A stretch of DNA of 64,000 nucleotides. Origin: Argopecten irradians (Eukaryota > Mollusca > Bivalvia > Pectinida > Pectinidae). The notes beneath the pieces were generated by a model that searched no databases, was not told the origin of the DNA, and saw only the letters and a program-made list of their open reading frames with translations. The stretch is from NCBI RefSeq assembly GCF_041381155.1, contig NC_091140.1:27189952-27253951 (forward strand), in the 5' to 3' direction. Positions within the stretch are counted from its first letter, which is position 1, and each line of letters starts with the position of its first letter. Of the stretch, positions 43,301 to 49,100 are shown piece by piece. A program made the position numbers and the translations under genes.

Positions 43301-44059
43301 AAGTCGACCCAAGTTTTGTTTACGAAAAATTGTTAACGTTTTCTCTTGGTTTCACAACTCTCGAGATCATGATACTTCGAGTTGTCGCAATGATGTTCGG
43401 AAGAGTTCAGAATGATTCGGCATCTTTCGAGCCAATTTTTCAAGTGCACATATATTTCATACTTTTATAATTAAAAATACTTCCAGTGCTGCAACTTTAC
43501 AAAAAGTGGTAAAAGTAGATAGTTTAAACCTCAGACAGACAGAGTAAAATGTGTATAACGTTTACACAGTTTTCTCTATGACAAAAAGAGCGAAAAAGAT
43601 AGACCATACAACTTTAAGGATTTGCCTTCATGTCAAAGTCTGGTGTCAGGGCCTGAGTTTCTCGGGCTAGCTCTGAGAGCACTGCAATAGCTAATTAATC
43701 TTTAGTTTAAGATTTCCTCACACGCATTGTACCGAAACGACCTCACACAATCAAACAGAAAGCAGTATTGTATTATAGAGGAGCGGAATTTAGATCAAAC
43801 AATGACATGATCACTGATAAAATAAGCAGGAAAGATGCCACATTACACCGGATGCCACATTTACACTTTACCGGTAGATTCTAATTCGAAGAATAACTCG
43901 CAAATGCATTACCACAAAGATGTGTATGCATTTCAGTTTCTCAAGAGACGTGTTTTTGCATAAAGATATTACCTCCTTTTTCTTTGAAGCGGACGAACAA
44001 ATGCAGAAAACGGCAAATATGGAACAGGCAAAGAGAAGATGTTTCATGTTGGCAGCCAT
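2574..44059 (-). CDS. TUSC3: TUSC3/MAGT1 (OST3/OST6) oligosaccharyltransferase subunit, split gene, one exon not found
   Basis: This gene encodes the ER-membrane thioredoxin-fold subunit of the STT3B-type oligosaccharyltransferase, which by family knowledge forms transient mixed disulfides with substrates so that nearby sequons can be N-glycosylated; vertebrate paralogues are also linked to magnesium transport. Visible parts in order: a signal peptide (residues 1 to about 25, [18 protein letters not shown]), a lumenal thioredoxin domain with redox CxxC (CSVC, residues 83-86) and the cis-proline region ([15 protein letters not shown]), then four membrane segments, ending GYPYSFLFK. Coding exons run from high to low: 43973-44059, 21893-22065, one missing, 11183-11265, 10136-10193, 9354-9494, 8748-8837, 6450-6513, 4071-4145, 3629-3719, 2574-2589. 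Found exons total 878 nt against roughly 1,008 in human MAGT1. The invertebrate gene should predate the TUSC3/MAGT1 split, so the symbol is a convenience. Confidence 0.93.
3039..3529 (+). mobile_element. family-B non-autonomous element, 168-bp tandem core
   Basis: The left end carries ACAAGAGCTGTTGGAGAACA with a GCTGTT/AACAGC hairpin, followed by AGCTCGCCTATTC. A core unit of 168 bp is present twice (starting at 3111 and 3279) with a short third piece. Then comes a (GACGCC)n stretch and a perfect terminal hairpin CCTATTC-TTC-GAATAGG followed by CGAGCTAAAAA. Hairpin plus CTAA recalls Helitron 3' ends, but that family assignment is only inferred. No coding capacity. It lies in the last intron of the TUSC3-like gene. 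Confidence 0.65.
3629..3719 (-). CDS. TUSC3: TUSC3-like exon 10 (fourth membrane segment)
   Basis: Acceptor TTGTTTCAG, donor AG|GTAGGAAC. With the single A carried from the previous exon it reads [20 protein letters not shown] followed by [10 protein letters not shown]. This is transmembrane segment 4 and the conserved FRSKYxGYPY tail of the family. 91 nt, entering in phase 1 and leaving in phase 2. Confidence 0.95.
4071..4145 (-). CDS. TUSC3: TUSC3-like exon 9
   Basis: Acceptor AAAATCAG, donor CGAA|GTAAGTGT. The leading AT joins an A from exon 8 to make asparagine, giving [20 protein letters not shown] and then SGKKR. This aligns with human MAGT1 NGGVTLGMVLLCEA followed by the short loop before the last membrane segment. 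75 nt. Confidence 0.93.
4161..4201. promoter_or_regulatory. four AAGGTCA motifs at 11-12 bp spacing
   Basis: AAGGTCA occurs at 4161, 4173, 4184 and 4195 on the plus strand, about one helical turn apart. AGGTCA is the nuclear-receptor half-site. The cluster lies only 15-57 nt upstream of the exon 9 acceptor of the TUSC3-like gene (minus strand, where it reads TGACCTT), so a short tandem repeat without regulatory role is the simpler reading. Confidence 0.4.
5217..5404. repeat. 96-bp direct duplication
   Basis: A segment beginning AGGATCTATCTGTAAGGTAT is present at about 5217 and again at about 5313, nearly identical over some 80 bp. Intronic; no function seen. Confidence 0.8.
5701..6013. repeat. 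40-bp minisatellite, eight copies
   Basis: GTCTTCTGATGACAAGTTAG recurs at 5711, 5751, 5791, 5831, 5871, 5911, 5951 and 5991, an exact 40-bp period with very few substitutions, so it is recent or well homogenised. It lies in an intron of the TUSC3-like gene. Confidence 0.95.
6450..6513 (-). CDS. TUSC3: TUSC3-like exon 8
   Basis: Acceptor TTTCCAG, donor TTGA|GTATCC. Translates to [20 protein letters not shown] plus L, near-identical to the human [18 protein letters not shown] segment leading into membrane segment 3. An alternative donor a few codons on (TTAG|GTAGCT) was considered, but only GTATCC gives a phase that joins exon 9. 64 nt; too short to be seen as an ORF. Confidence 0.92.
6652..6828. 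mobile_element. short pogo/Tigger-like MITE
   Basis: Left end TTGGACCAATTGAAAATCC and right end GATTATCAATGGTCCGCTG are imperfect inverted repeats, about 175 bp apart, with GGTCC and ATTATC motifs common at pogo/Tigger ends. TA is present near both flanks. No coding content. Confidence 0.5.
7279..7706. mobile_element. MITE (about 430 bp) inserted in an AT-rich tandem repeat
   Basis: The ends CAAGGATTTATAAG... and ...CTGATATACGTCCTTGGC form imperfect inverted repeats of about 24 bp. TATAAC flanks both sides (7273-7278 and 7707-7712), fitting a target duplication of about 6 bp. The flanks are copies of a roughly 45-bp AT-rich repeat (about 7195-7278 and 7707-7760), so the pre-insertion site can be inferred. 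A 64-codon open frame inside resembles nothing known to me. Confidence 0.6.
8748..8837 (-). CDS. TUSC3: TUSC3-like exon 7 (second membrane segment)
   Basis: Acceptor TATTTTCCAG, donor ATC|GTATGTAC. Reads [20 protein letters not shown] then [10 protein letters not shown], almost identical to the human [22 protein letters not shown] block. 90 nt, phase 0 on both sides. Confidence 0.97.
9354..9494 (-). CDS. TUSC3: TUSC3-like exon 6 (first membrane segment)
   Basis: Acceptor TTGTTGACAG, donor GCCCTA|GTAAGTATG. Reads [20 protein letters not shown], then [20 protein letters not shown] and FWGIGAL. The IRVxRPPNY motif and first transmembrane segment are hallmark features. 141 nt, phase 0 on both sides. 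A partial look-alike of its start lies about 57 nt upstream (9551-9575). Confidence 0.97.
9551..9575 (-). pseudogene. duplicated fragment of TUSC3-like exon 6 start
   Basis: On the minus strand this encodes RPPNYPGT, against RPPNYSGT in exon 6. Of 25 aligned bases about 19-20 match, and the codons for R, P, P and Y differ only at third positions. The frame extends upstream to an AG acceptor-like site in phase 0 with exon 5 and closes about 12 codons later at a stop. It could be a decayed alternative exon or a poison exon; chance similarity is not excluded. Confidence 0.45.
10136..10193 (-). CDS. TUSC3: TUSC3-like exon 5
   Basis: Acceptor ATTTCAG, donor ATTCAG|GTATTG. The first G completes an arginine codon begun as AG, then [19 protein letters not shown] follows. 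This aligns with human GFSAEQIARWIADRTDVN, the last helix of the thioredoxin domain. 58 nt. Confidence 0.96.
11183..11265 (-). CDS. TUSC3: TUSC3-like exon 4 (cis-proline loop)
   Basis: Acceptor TTTGTTTGCAG, donor CACAG|GTACACAA. Reads [20 protein letters not shown] and then SDTMDIHR, aligning with human [24 protein letters not shown] contains the thioredoxin-fold cis-proline. 83 nt, entering in phase 0 and leaving in phase 2. Confidence 0.97.
11440..11600 (+). repeat. dispersed repeat copy 1 (GTGTCTCCTTGTGATAG / ATCTCNCTGAAGCA type)
   Basis: Contains GTGTCTCCTTGTGATAGAGG twice in tandem, then TATAGTGCTATCTCCCTGAA. Similar phrase order recurs at 42231-42385 and 62085-62240, which defines a dispersed family of about 150 bp. 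Its class is not clear; it could be a SINE body. Confidence 0.55.
12445..14045 (+). mobile_element. family-A non-autonomous element with 157-bp tandem core
   Basis: The left end ACAAGAGGCCCAGAGGGCC contains a GGCCC/GGGCC hairpin and CTCACCTGG. A core unit of about 157 bp follows in roughly eight and a half copies (TCTAGGACAAG-type landmarks at 12669, 12827, 12983, 13140, 13297, 13454, 13611 and 13768). A GGACGGACGAC stretch then leads to a terminal hairpin, AGCTCACCGGCCC-TTC-GGGCCAGGTGAGCT. The design resembles bivalve pearl-type, Helitron-related elements; that link is inferred. Open frames inside it follow the repeat and are not genes. Confidence 0.75.
14118..14354 (-). mobile_element. degraded pogo/Tigger-like fragment
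   Basis: On the minus strand it begins CAGTGGAACTTGGTTGATAC and contains repeated AACTCGGATAAT phrases, a style typical of pogo/Tigger-related short elements. The other inverted repeat was not recognised, so this is a fragment. Confidence 0.4.
14765..14970 (+). repeat. second, corrupted copy of family-A 3' end and its flank
   Basis: 14765-14862 repeats the end of the family-A element (TATGACAAAGAAGCGATTTA, then GTTGACGG, GCCGCCCATGGCATTAGCTC). 14897-14970 repeats the flank found at 14039-14115 (AAAAATGAAAAAAATGTATA). Stretches of the neighbouring satellite (AAAGATAAGAAAAT) are spliced between them, which looks like a mixed consensus or a very messy duplication. Confidence 0.55.
14971..21745. 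repeat. large satellite, 34-bp units grading into 40-bp units
   Basis: The right half (about 17.8-21.7 kb) is a 40-bp unit, AAACTCGTCATTGGCTTGTC + TACAAAGATAAGAAAATAGT, in long perfect runs (for example 18890-19240 and 20080-20480). The left half (about 15.2-17.8 kb) is mainly a 34-bp unit (AACTCGTCATTGACTAGGGA...) with very frequent small gaps and hybrids. Both share ACTCGTCATTG. Minus-strand frames reading [15 protein letters not shown] are products of the repeat. The exon 3 interval of the TUSC3-like gene includes this array. Confidence 0.95.
21893..22065 (-). CDS. TUSC3: TUSC3-like exon 2 (redox CxxC)
   Basis: Acceptor CACCCTGTCACCTC... region ending CCTCAG before GTGGAC; donor TGTAG|GTCAGT. 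Reads [57 protein letters not shown]. RxNGDxF, NYSVxVMxTAL and the CxxC (here CSVC) are diagnostic for the OST3/OST6 family. 173 nt, entering in phase 0 and leaving in phase 2, so the missing next exon must be 1 mod 3 in length. The frame stays open upstream to an ATG at 22216-22218. Confidence 0.97.
22066..27227. other. left part of TUSC3-like intron 1
   Basis: No conserved coding sequence was recognised. The stretch is AT-rich with a GAT/TGA microsatellite near 26085-26255 and A/T runs around 26275-26320. The short open frames present have no family resemblance that I can see. Confidence 0.6.
26085..26255. repeat. imperfect (GAT)n microsatellite
   Basis: Runs of GATGATGAT interrupted by TTGTTT and ATTGATTGATGAGGA, strand-biased towards purine plus T. 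Confidence 0.85.
27228..27484. mobile_element. MITE with perfect 13-bp terminal inverted repeats
   Basis: The ends are CATACTTGCCAAC and GTTGGCAAGTATG, exact inverted copies 257 bp apart. CAGTGT occurs directly outside both ends; read as GCAGTGT(C/G) it fits an 8-bp hAT-type target duplication with one difference. No transposase. Confidence 0.8.
28681..28968. mobile_element. MITE with TGTGCCGG ends
   Basis: Left end TGTGCCGGACATAGCGAAA and right end (reverse complement) TGTGCCGGGCATAGCGCTA are inverted repeats about 288 bp apart. No clear target duplication and no coding capacity; family unknown. Confidence 0.55.
30674..30813. repeat. 22-bp palindrome-bearing minisatellite, seven copies
   Basis: The perfect palindrome AGTGCACT starts at 30674, 30696, 30718, 30740, 30762, 30784 and 30806, exactly 22 bp apart, within CTAGTGCACTAGAGTTAAC-type units. 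Looser copies precede it near 30624. Intron 1 of the TUSC3-like gene. Confidence 0.95.
31518..33148. mobile_element. hAT-like DNA transposon, non-autonomous
   Basis: The left end CAGTGGCGTAGC and right end GCTATGCCGCTG are 12-bp inverted repeats with two differences, 1.63 kb apart. CAGTGGCGTAGC is a common start for hAT-superfamily elements, and the GGGGCTTCGC/CCCCAGG motifs near the right end fit. AATAA borders both ends. No transposase is recognisable; the longest open frames (about 65-72 codons) look random. It contains a strong hairpin at 32464-32535. Confidence 0.6.
32464..32535. other. 72-nt foldback hairpin
   Basis: TAACAATTAAAGGATT and AGATTGCATTTAT are followed, after a 7-nt loop, by their inverted copies ATAAATGCAATCT and AATCCTTTAATTGTTA, with only a small internal bulge. 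Size and shape resemble an miRNA precursor, but the near-perfect symmetry also fits a recent inverted duplication inside the hAT-like element. Confidence 0.6.
33289..33429 (+). repeat. DIRS-type left inverted terminal repeat
   Basis: Runs from TACCATAACTTTAGTATGC to GGTCTCCCTTCCTC and is repeated inverted at 39125-39263. Confidence 0.92.
33503..33605. repeat. DIRS-type internal complementary region
   Basis: The first half (to about 33562) is the inverted copy of 33246-33297; the second half is the inverted copy of about 39240-39281. In DIRS elements this region is thought to template circle closure of the terminal repeats. Confidence 0.88.
33807..34941 (-). other. DIRS-type tyrosine recombinase portion
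   Basis: Part of the retroelement. It carries an N-terminal core-binding-like region ([22 protein letters not shown]), [11 protein letters not shown] with the first catalytic arginine region, and a C-terminal HEVRALAA (HxxR motif) followed by a candidate tyrosine in FTDFYLR. In DIRS elements it overlaps the upstream frame and integrates the circular DNA copy without making a target duplication. Confidence 0.85.
34710..38693 (-). other. DIRS-type Gag-like, RT, RNase H and methyltransferase-like frame
   Basis: A long frame of 1,327 codons. Residues 17-45 hold a Cys-rich cluster (CPLCRPC, CELC), followed by a Pro/Gly/Ser-rich Gag-like part. Reverse transcriptase runs from about residue 720 ([16 protein letters not shown]) through YFDD near 848. 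RNase H spans about 1010-1120 ([15 protein letters not shown] to LADTLSR). Then [12 protein letters not shown] and AYAFPPF (about 1159-1195) match the methyltransferase-like region typical of DIRS. Other long frames on either strand here are shadows of this one. Confidence 0.9.
39125..39263 (-). repeat. DIRS-type right inverted terminal repeat
   Basis: Inverted copy of 33289-33429, ending GCATACTAAAGTTATGGTA. The two copies differ at only a few positions by eye. Confidence 0.92.
39451..39489. repeat. short perfect hairpin
   Basis: GTCAGAGACATA and TATGTCTCTGAC are 12-bp inverted copies with a 15-nt AT loop. It resembles the end of a short inverted-repeat element; no function seen. Confidence 0.6.
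40368..40395. repeat. (AAT)n microsatellite
   Basis: About nine AAT units, just upstream of the family-C element. Confidence 0.9.
40413..41373 (+). mobile_element. family-C non-autonomous element with 170-bp tandem core
   Basis: The left end has an ATCCCC/GGGGAT hairpin (40415-40433). The core unit of 170 bp is present about four times (AGCAATGTTTC-type landmark at 40641, 40811, 40981 and about 41152). A (CGGA)n run at about 41302-41327 leads to the hairpin CCCCTGCCAAC-TTC-GTTGGGCGGGG and a TAATAA tail. Same plan as families A and B but unrelated sequence. No coding capacity. Confidence 0.7.
42231..42385 (+). repeat. dispersed repeat copy 2
   Basis: GGGAGGTTGTGGTGTATAC, then GTTGTGTCTCTTTGTGATAG and GCTATCTCACTAAAGCATGC, in the same order as in the copies at 11440 and 62085. 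Confidence 0.6.
42394..42810. mobile_element. MITE with AAGGGCACA ends
   Basis: Left AAGGGCACACCGTGTCA and right (reverse complement) AAGGGCACAGCCAGATGTGT form gapped inverted repeats about 417 bp apart, and an inner pair (TTAAAGTGC) is also inverted. Family unknown. Confidence 0.45.
42857..42972. repeat. 58-bp direct duplication
   Basis: TTAAACATTTGATATTTGAA... is present twice in tandem with a 58-bp period and two or three differences. Confidence 0.85.
43973..44059 (-). CDS. TUSC3: TUSC3-like exon 1 (signal peptide)
   Basis: ATG at 44057-44059, reading [20 protein letters not shown] then CSSASKKKE, donor AAGGAG|GTAATATC. The hydrophobic core and small residues before the lysines fit a cleaved ER signal peptide. 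KKKE joins exon 2 in phase 0 to give [12 protein letters not shown], like human KKKEMVLSEKV. 87 coding nt. Confidence 0.9.
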
Positions 44060-45952
44060 TATTCTAAACGTGTATATAAGAATTCATTTGATTGGATAAT
44101 TTTACGAACGACCAATGAGTGACTAGTTAACAAAACGGCTTCGCCAGTGGTATTTCATTCGGAATGCCTTTGGAGTATTTCATTCGAAAGATAGTAATTT
44201 TCCGAAATCAGTTATTATTCCGAACACACTAAAAAAAGTGAAATGAAACTGAAGTTTGGAAAGTTTTAGATTTCTTGTGATGTTGTGAATATAGTGGCTT
44301 TTAGGAGCAAGTGACTTTGATCAATTAACTCTCTACAAACAAGGTAATTATTGTGCAACTAAATCAAAACACACGTTTTACATTAATCGAGCAAACGTTG
44401 CCATTGGTCAGTTGATCTGATGACTGCAGAAAGTTTCAGAACTTCTGACTGTGTGATGAACTTGCATTAACTTTAGTTCAGATTGGTTTTGCATACATAA
44501 TCGTGTATTATGGCTATAGTGTAGCTTAATACAAATTTATTTATTTAACTTTGTATACATGATTCATATTACTTCAAGGTAAGTAAGACGACACTGAGCA
44601 CTAGGCCTAATTGTCAGTTGGATGTAGTACCATAGTTAACCCAATAAACACATAACAGTTACTTCCCCCCAAATATTGCAAGTCTGTTACTTAATTAATT
44701 TATGGTCAACATTACTCAGCATTGTGGAGATCCATGTAATTTAATGACTAGAGGCTCAGTTTACAAGTCTAAAACCATGACTTTTGACGTTGAATATTTT
44801 AATTTATTAAGTATTTATCCAAATCTTAAAGAGACAATTCACTCAGGCTAATTCTTTTACATAACCAAGAAGCAAAATATAGCATAAATGTATTGTTCTA
44901 CATTTCTTATGAAACATATAACGTAAAACGTTGACAAATTCCACGACATTGTTAAGTATTTTAATTAATATCGTTGAAATATCAAATCGTTGATCAATAC
45001 GATTAAGCAGGTACAATATGGACGCTGTACCCATACCCGAGCCAAAGTCACGCACGTTAAACAAATGAATTAAATAATCACTGAGAAGGCGATAAAATGA
45101 TTTTTAGGCAAGACAATTCACCTAATAAGGTAAACACACTACTGTCAGAGCGATTTGAGCAGTTCTAGACAAAAGCTGCATTACTCTACGAGCAAGGGAC
45201 AGGGTTCGGCATACAAGAAGTTTGACCACAGTGTGTAATGGCGGACAGCGAGCGAGTTTTGAACATCTACACACATGTCACAACCATGGGCTTTTCAGGC
45301 ATATTACAGTAAAACCGATTGATCTAATTCCATTAGAACTATTTTTTTCCGATATATGTACAAATTTTAATGTTCTCTTAGACTGAATTGAAACTTAAGC
45401 AAACGTGTTTAAAGAAGTTAAAGATACATAATTTAACTGAAACGGCTTTTAAGTTTTAGAATGTATTACACTGTAAATGAGTTTGATAACTTTGTAGAGT
45501 CCCAAAAGTGAATTCCTAACTTAACCGTTAATTATCATCACTTCCATATTCCTTAATAATTTTAGATAGGTAATTAGATTTAATTTTCATAACCCAGGTT
45601 GTCTTCTGTTTCCTGGCATTTCCTTAATTACTATATGCAGTAGTTGATAACAGCAAGAGGCATATAATGACATGCCAGGTTTGTTGGTAGAGGAAAGCAG
45701 GAGTACCAGGAGAAAAGCCATCGACGAGCGGTTAGTTACTGGAAATAACCCCACATGGGATTCACACTTGCTATCTCAGAGGTGGAGGGCTTGTGGTAAT
45801 GTGTTTATACATCTTAACCACTTGACCATTGTGGCATCGCTACAATACAGATTGTTCTAATATTCTAATTGTTATTGATAAACTGTTATTTTTTGTTTCA
45901 TATGTATTAACTATTGTAAATTAATTTGAATCATTCATATTGTAGGACAGTC
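44060..45952. promoter_or_regulatory. divergent promoter interval between the TUSC3-like and sarcoglycan genes
   Basis: The two start codons face away from each other 1.9 kb apart. The sarcoglycan ATG exon begins with an acceptor (TATTGTAG at 45938-45945), so its true first exon lies upstream. Candidate 5' UTR donors are AACAAG|GTAATTA at 44343 and the strong TTCAAG|GTAAGTAAG at 44578. If either is used, the two transcription starts could lie within a few hundred bases. No TATA box or binding site was assigned. Confidence 0.5.
45662..45839 (-). mobile_element. tRNA-derived SINE, copy 1
   Basis: On the minus strand it starts with an A-box-like TGGTCAAGTGGTTAAGATG and has a B-box-like AAGTGTGAATCCC about 50 nt later. 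The body phrase appears on the plus strand as GGAGTACCAGGAGAAAAGCC. A second, better copy lies at 61130-61337. The head resembles a Ser/Leu tRNA (GACCGAGTGGTTAAG). The copy sits just upstream of the sarcoglycan ATG exon. Confidence 0.7.
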
Positions 45953-46132
45953 ATGGGTCGTGGAAAATTAGGAAATGGAGAAGTTGTGTCGGAGCCAGAA
46001 TACCACCAACCAGTGGGAATCTATGGGTGGAGGAAGCGGTGCCTCTATAGCTTTATCCTGTTTCTGATGATCATCACAGTTATCAATTTAGCACTCCTTA
46101 TATGGATCCTAAGAGTGCTCAACTTCTCAGTG
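45946..46132 (+). CDS. SGCD: sarcoglycan exon with start codon
   Basis: Acceptor at 45945, ATG at 45953, donor GTG|GTAAGAAA. Sixty codons: [60 protein letters not shown]. An upstream in-frame ATG at 45926 lies before the acceptor and would be intronic, so 45953 is preferred. YGWRKRCLY and WILxVLNF are diagnostic. Confidence 0.95.
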
Positions 46133-49100
46133 GTAAGAAATATTTTTTCTCAATGGTAAGAAAAATTAAACCTTATACTATTTTTGACATAGAAAATAAA
46201 TATTTTCCGAAATCAAGACATGCACAGCAGCATATTCACACTAACTTTGAGTTATATTTTACTCATTCACACCAAAATGAACTAATCCGGCCTTTGAACT
46301 AGAATTTGAAGAATGTAAATGCATCTCCAGAGGTAAATGTCTAGAATTCAGAAATTAAATGAAAATTGATTAAGTTTTAATAATTAATTACTTAAGTTTT
46401 AACTACATTGATGGTTTCAGGATGGTATGGGAAAGATGAGAATTACAGAAGATGGAATCTTGATGGAGGGTGAAGCTGAATTTGTTAAACCACTTTACAC
46501 ATCAAACATACAGGCACAACTAAAGGTAACTTTTAAATGTTACACGTCACAGCAAATAATTTAATGCATTTATGTATAACAGTCAAACTTTTTGTGATGC
46601 CAAGTAGTCATAAAAAAAAGAGTTATGTCTGTAATTTAATGATTTCAAAAATAACATCAACCTGAATTCATTTATGATTTGTTTACCTTTGTTTGTTTAT
46701 GTTAAATTTGATTGAACTTTTAATAATGCACTGTTTGTATCGTATGCAGGATAAACCACTCTTTGTTGAATCAAGCCGGGACATTGTCATGCATGCAAGG
46801 GACGGTGAAAATAATATTGGGAGCACCATAGCATTAGGTAAGATTATAAAATGATAATATTCAACTGAATAGATAGCAAGTTATATTTAATTGTGGAAAA
46901 GGGTCAACAAATGTTTAAAAGTGCAGTATACACAGTAATATACATGTGAATCTTATAAAGATGTAGCAAACTAATGTGCATATAGTAAGAGTAATTTCCC
47001 CTTGATCACTCATTTCAGTACTTTGATATGATTGCCTTTGTAGACTTATGTCATGGCGCAGTGTCCGTCAATATTTCTTTTACTAGTCATAGAGTTCTGC
47101 ATTGAATGTAACCAAATTTGGCCAGACACATACTTGGGGGAAGGAGAACAGAGTTTGTATAAATTGCAGCTATTTAGAATTATTTAGGGTTATTAGCTTT
47201 TTGTTTTGGCATGTGAAGATAAAGTTCTCAGAGCTATGGTGACACTCCCACTGAAAAGTATTCCATTAAAGCTTGATTTAGATATTTTAATAGACAGTAC
47301 GCTGGAAATGATAATTAGGATTCTTCAATAGACAAGATTTGTTTAGGTGTGTGATCTTTCCATGTAATCTTGTTTACACAAAGATTAACCAGCTGTATTG
47401 TTTTACAGGAAACAGAACATTAGAGGCCCAATGTGATAATTTTGAAGTTAAGGATCAGGATGGAAACACAAGGTTCAAGGTCAACAACCGAGAAGTTAGC
47501 ATGGAAGTTGATGAAGTTAGATATACAGGTAATGTGTAATTGAACTTAAACTCATGTGGTAACTCATGTGGTCTGTAATCTAACTAGGTGGGACAGCTCA
47601 ACAGGTCATTACTTATGAACCGTGACTCGAATACTCACAAAAGGTTGCATTCATATGTAAGTTTAGAAGATTGTATTTTTTATATTCTTTTTATATGTTT
47701 TGAGATCATAACCATTTTACATATTATCATTATACAATTCAAGACATAGATCATCATAGTGATTAAGTGAAGCAGAATTATTTAAGTCAGATTTGATTAG
47801 ATTGTCTTACATCTTATCTTTCATTTCCTTGTAGGATCCTCTAAGCTTGTGTTTGAGGGATCTGTAGCCACTCCAACATTAAGAAGTCCTCCGTCGGATC
47901 CTCTCAAGTAAGTTCTACAGAATTAGGGAAGTTTTCAACTCACTCATCACTCTAAGATATGTATACTGTATCTCTAACAGATCAATTGAAAATATAGCAA
48001 GTTGTGTGGACATCATTGGCAGTTATTGCAGTCTACGTATACTATGGTGTTAGACCCAAAAAAATATTATATGTTCTTGTATGAATTTAACAGGATTGAG
48101 TCGCTGGGAACATCTATACGGGTACATGGAGAGACCGGTGTTAATCTCAAGGCTCCAGCTGGCAGCATGCTGATTAAAAGTTCCGACGACATCATGTTAG
48201 AATCAACAGATAACTCCGTAAGTTGTTCTAACTTTGGCTGGATACTTGGAAAATGACTGTGAATAATGAAATATTGCAGTAAAGAAATTTAATATTTTGT
48301 ATTCCATCTTTGCATTTGACAGAATTACCTCCCTTTCGGGTAGGTATCCATTGTGATGTAATTTTGTGAGTGCAACTCGTGCTGTTTCCTCTGAAAAGTA
48401 TGATGTTACCCTCTGAAACACATGATGTCACAATCTATACCTACCCACAAGGGCAGATAACTGTAAAATGCAAATATGAAATAGCTAATGTAATACTTGT
48501 AATGTTTATGGTATAGATACATGTTATTTTAGTCTTAGGCATGGTTCTTTTTCCAGATCTATATACAGTTGTGTGATCTATATTTTATATCATAATTTCA
48601 GATTTATATACAGTCTTTTGATGTGTATCTTACTTAATACTTTCAGATCTATATACAGTTGTGTGATGTGTATCTTACTTTATACTTTCAGATCAATATA
48701 CAGTCTTGTGATGTATATATTACTTAATACTTTCAGATCAATATACAGTCATGTGATGTGAATCTTACTTTATAATTTCAGATCAACATACAGTCATGTG
48801 TTGTGAATCTTACTTTATAATTTCAGATCTATATACAGTCGTGTAATGTGTATCTTACTTTATAATTTCAGATCTATATACAGTCGTGTAATGTGAATCT
48901 TACTTTATAATTTCAGATCTATATACAGTCGTGTAATGTATATCTTACTTTATAATTTCAGATCTATATACAGTCATATGATGTGAATCTTACTTCATAT
49001 TTTCAGATCTATATACAGTCACGAGATGTTTACCTGAAGGGTACAAAAGTAAGTGTACCAAGCGTGGGGCGTCCCTACACTGGTAGTGTGTACCAGCTGT

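Noticed and set aside
45672-45860. Small open frame upstream of the sarcoglycan ATG
   Set aside because: It lies across a tRNA-derived SINE.
48573-48761. 62-codon frame in the 45-bp array
   Set aside because: Off-frame from the sarcoglycan exon and explained by the tandem unit.
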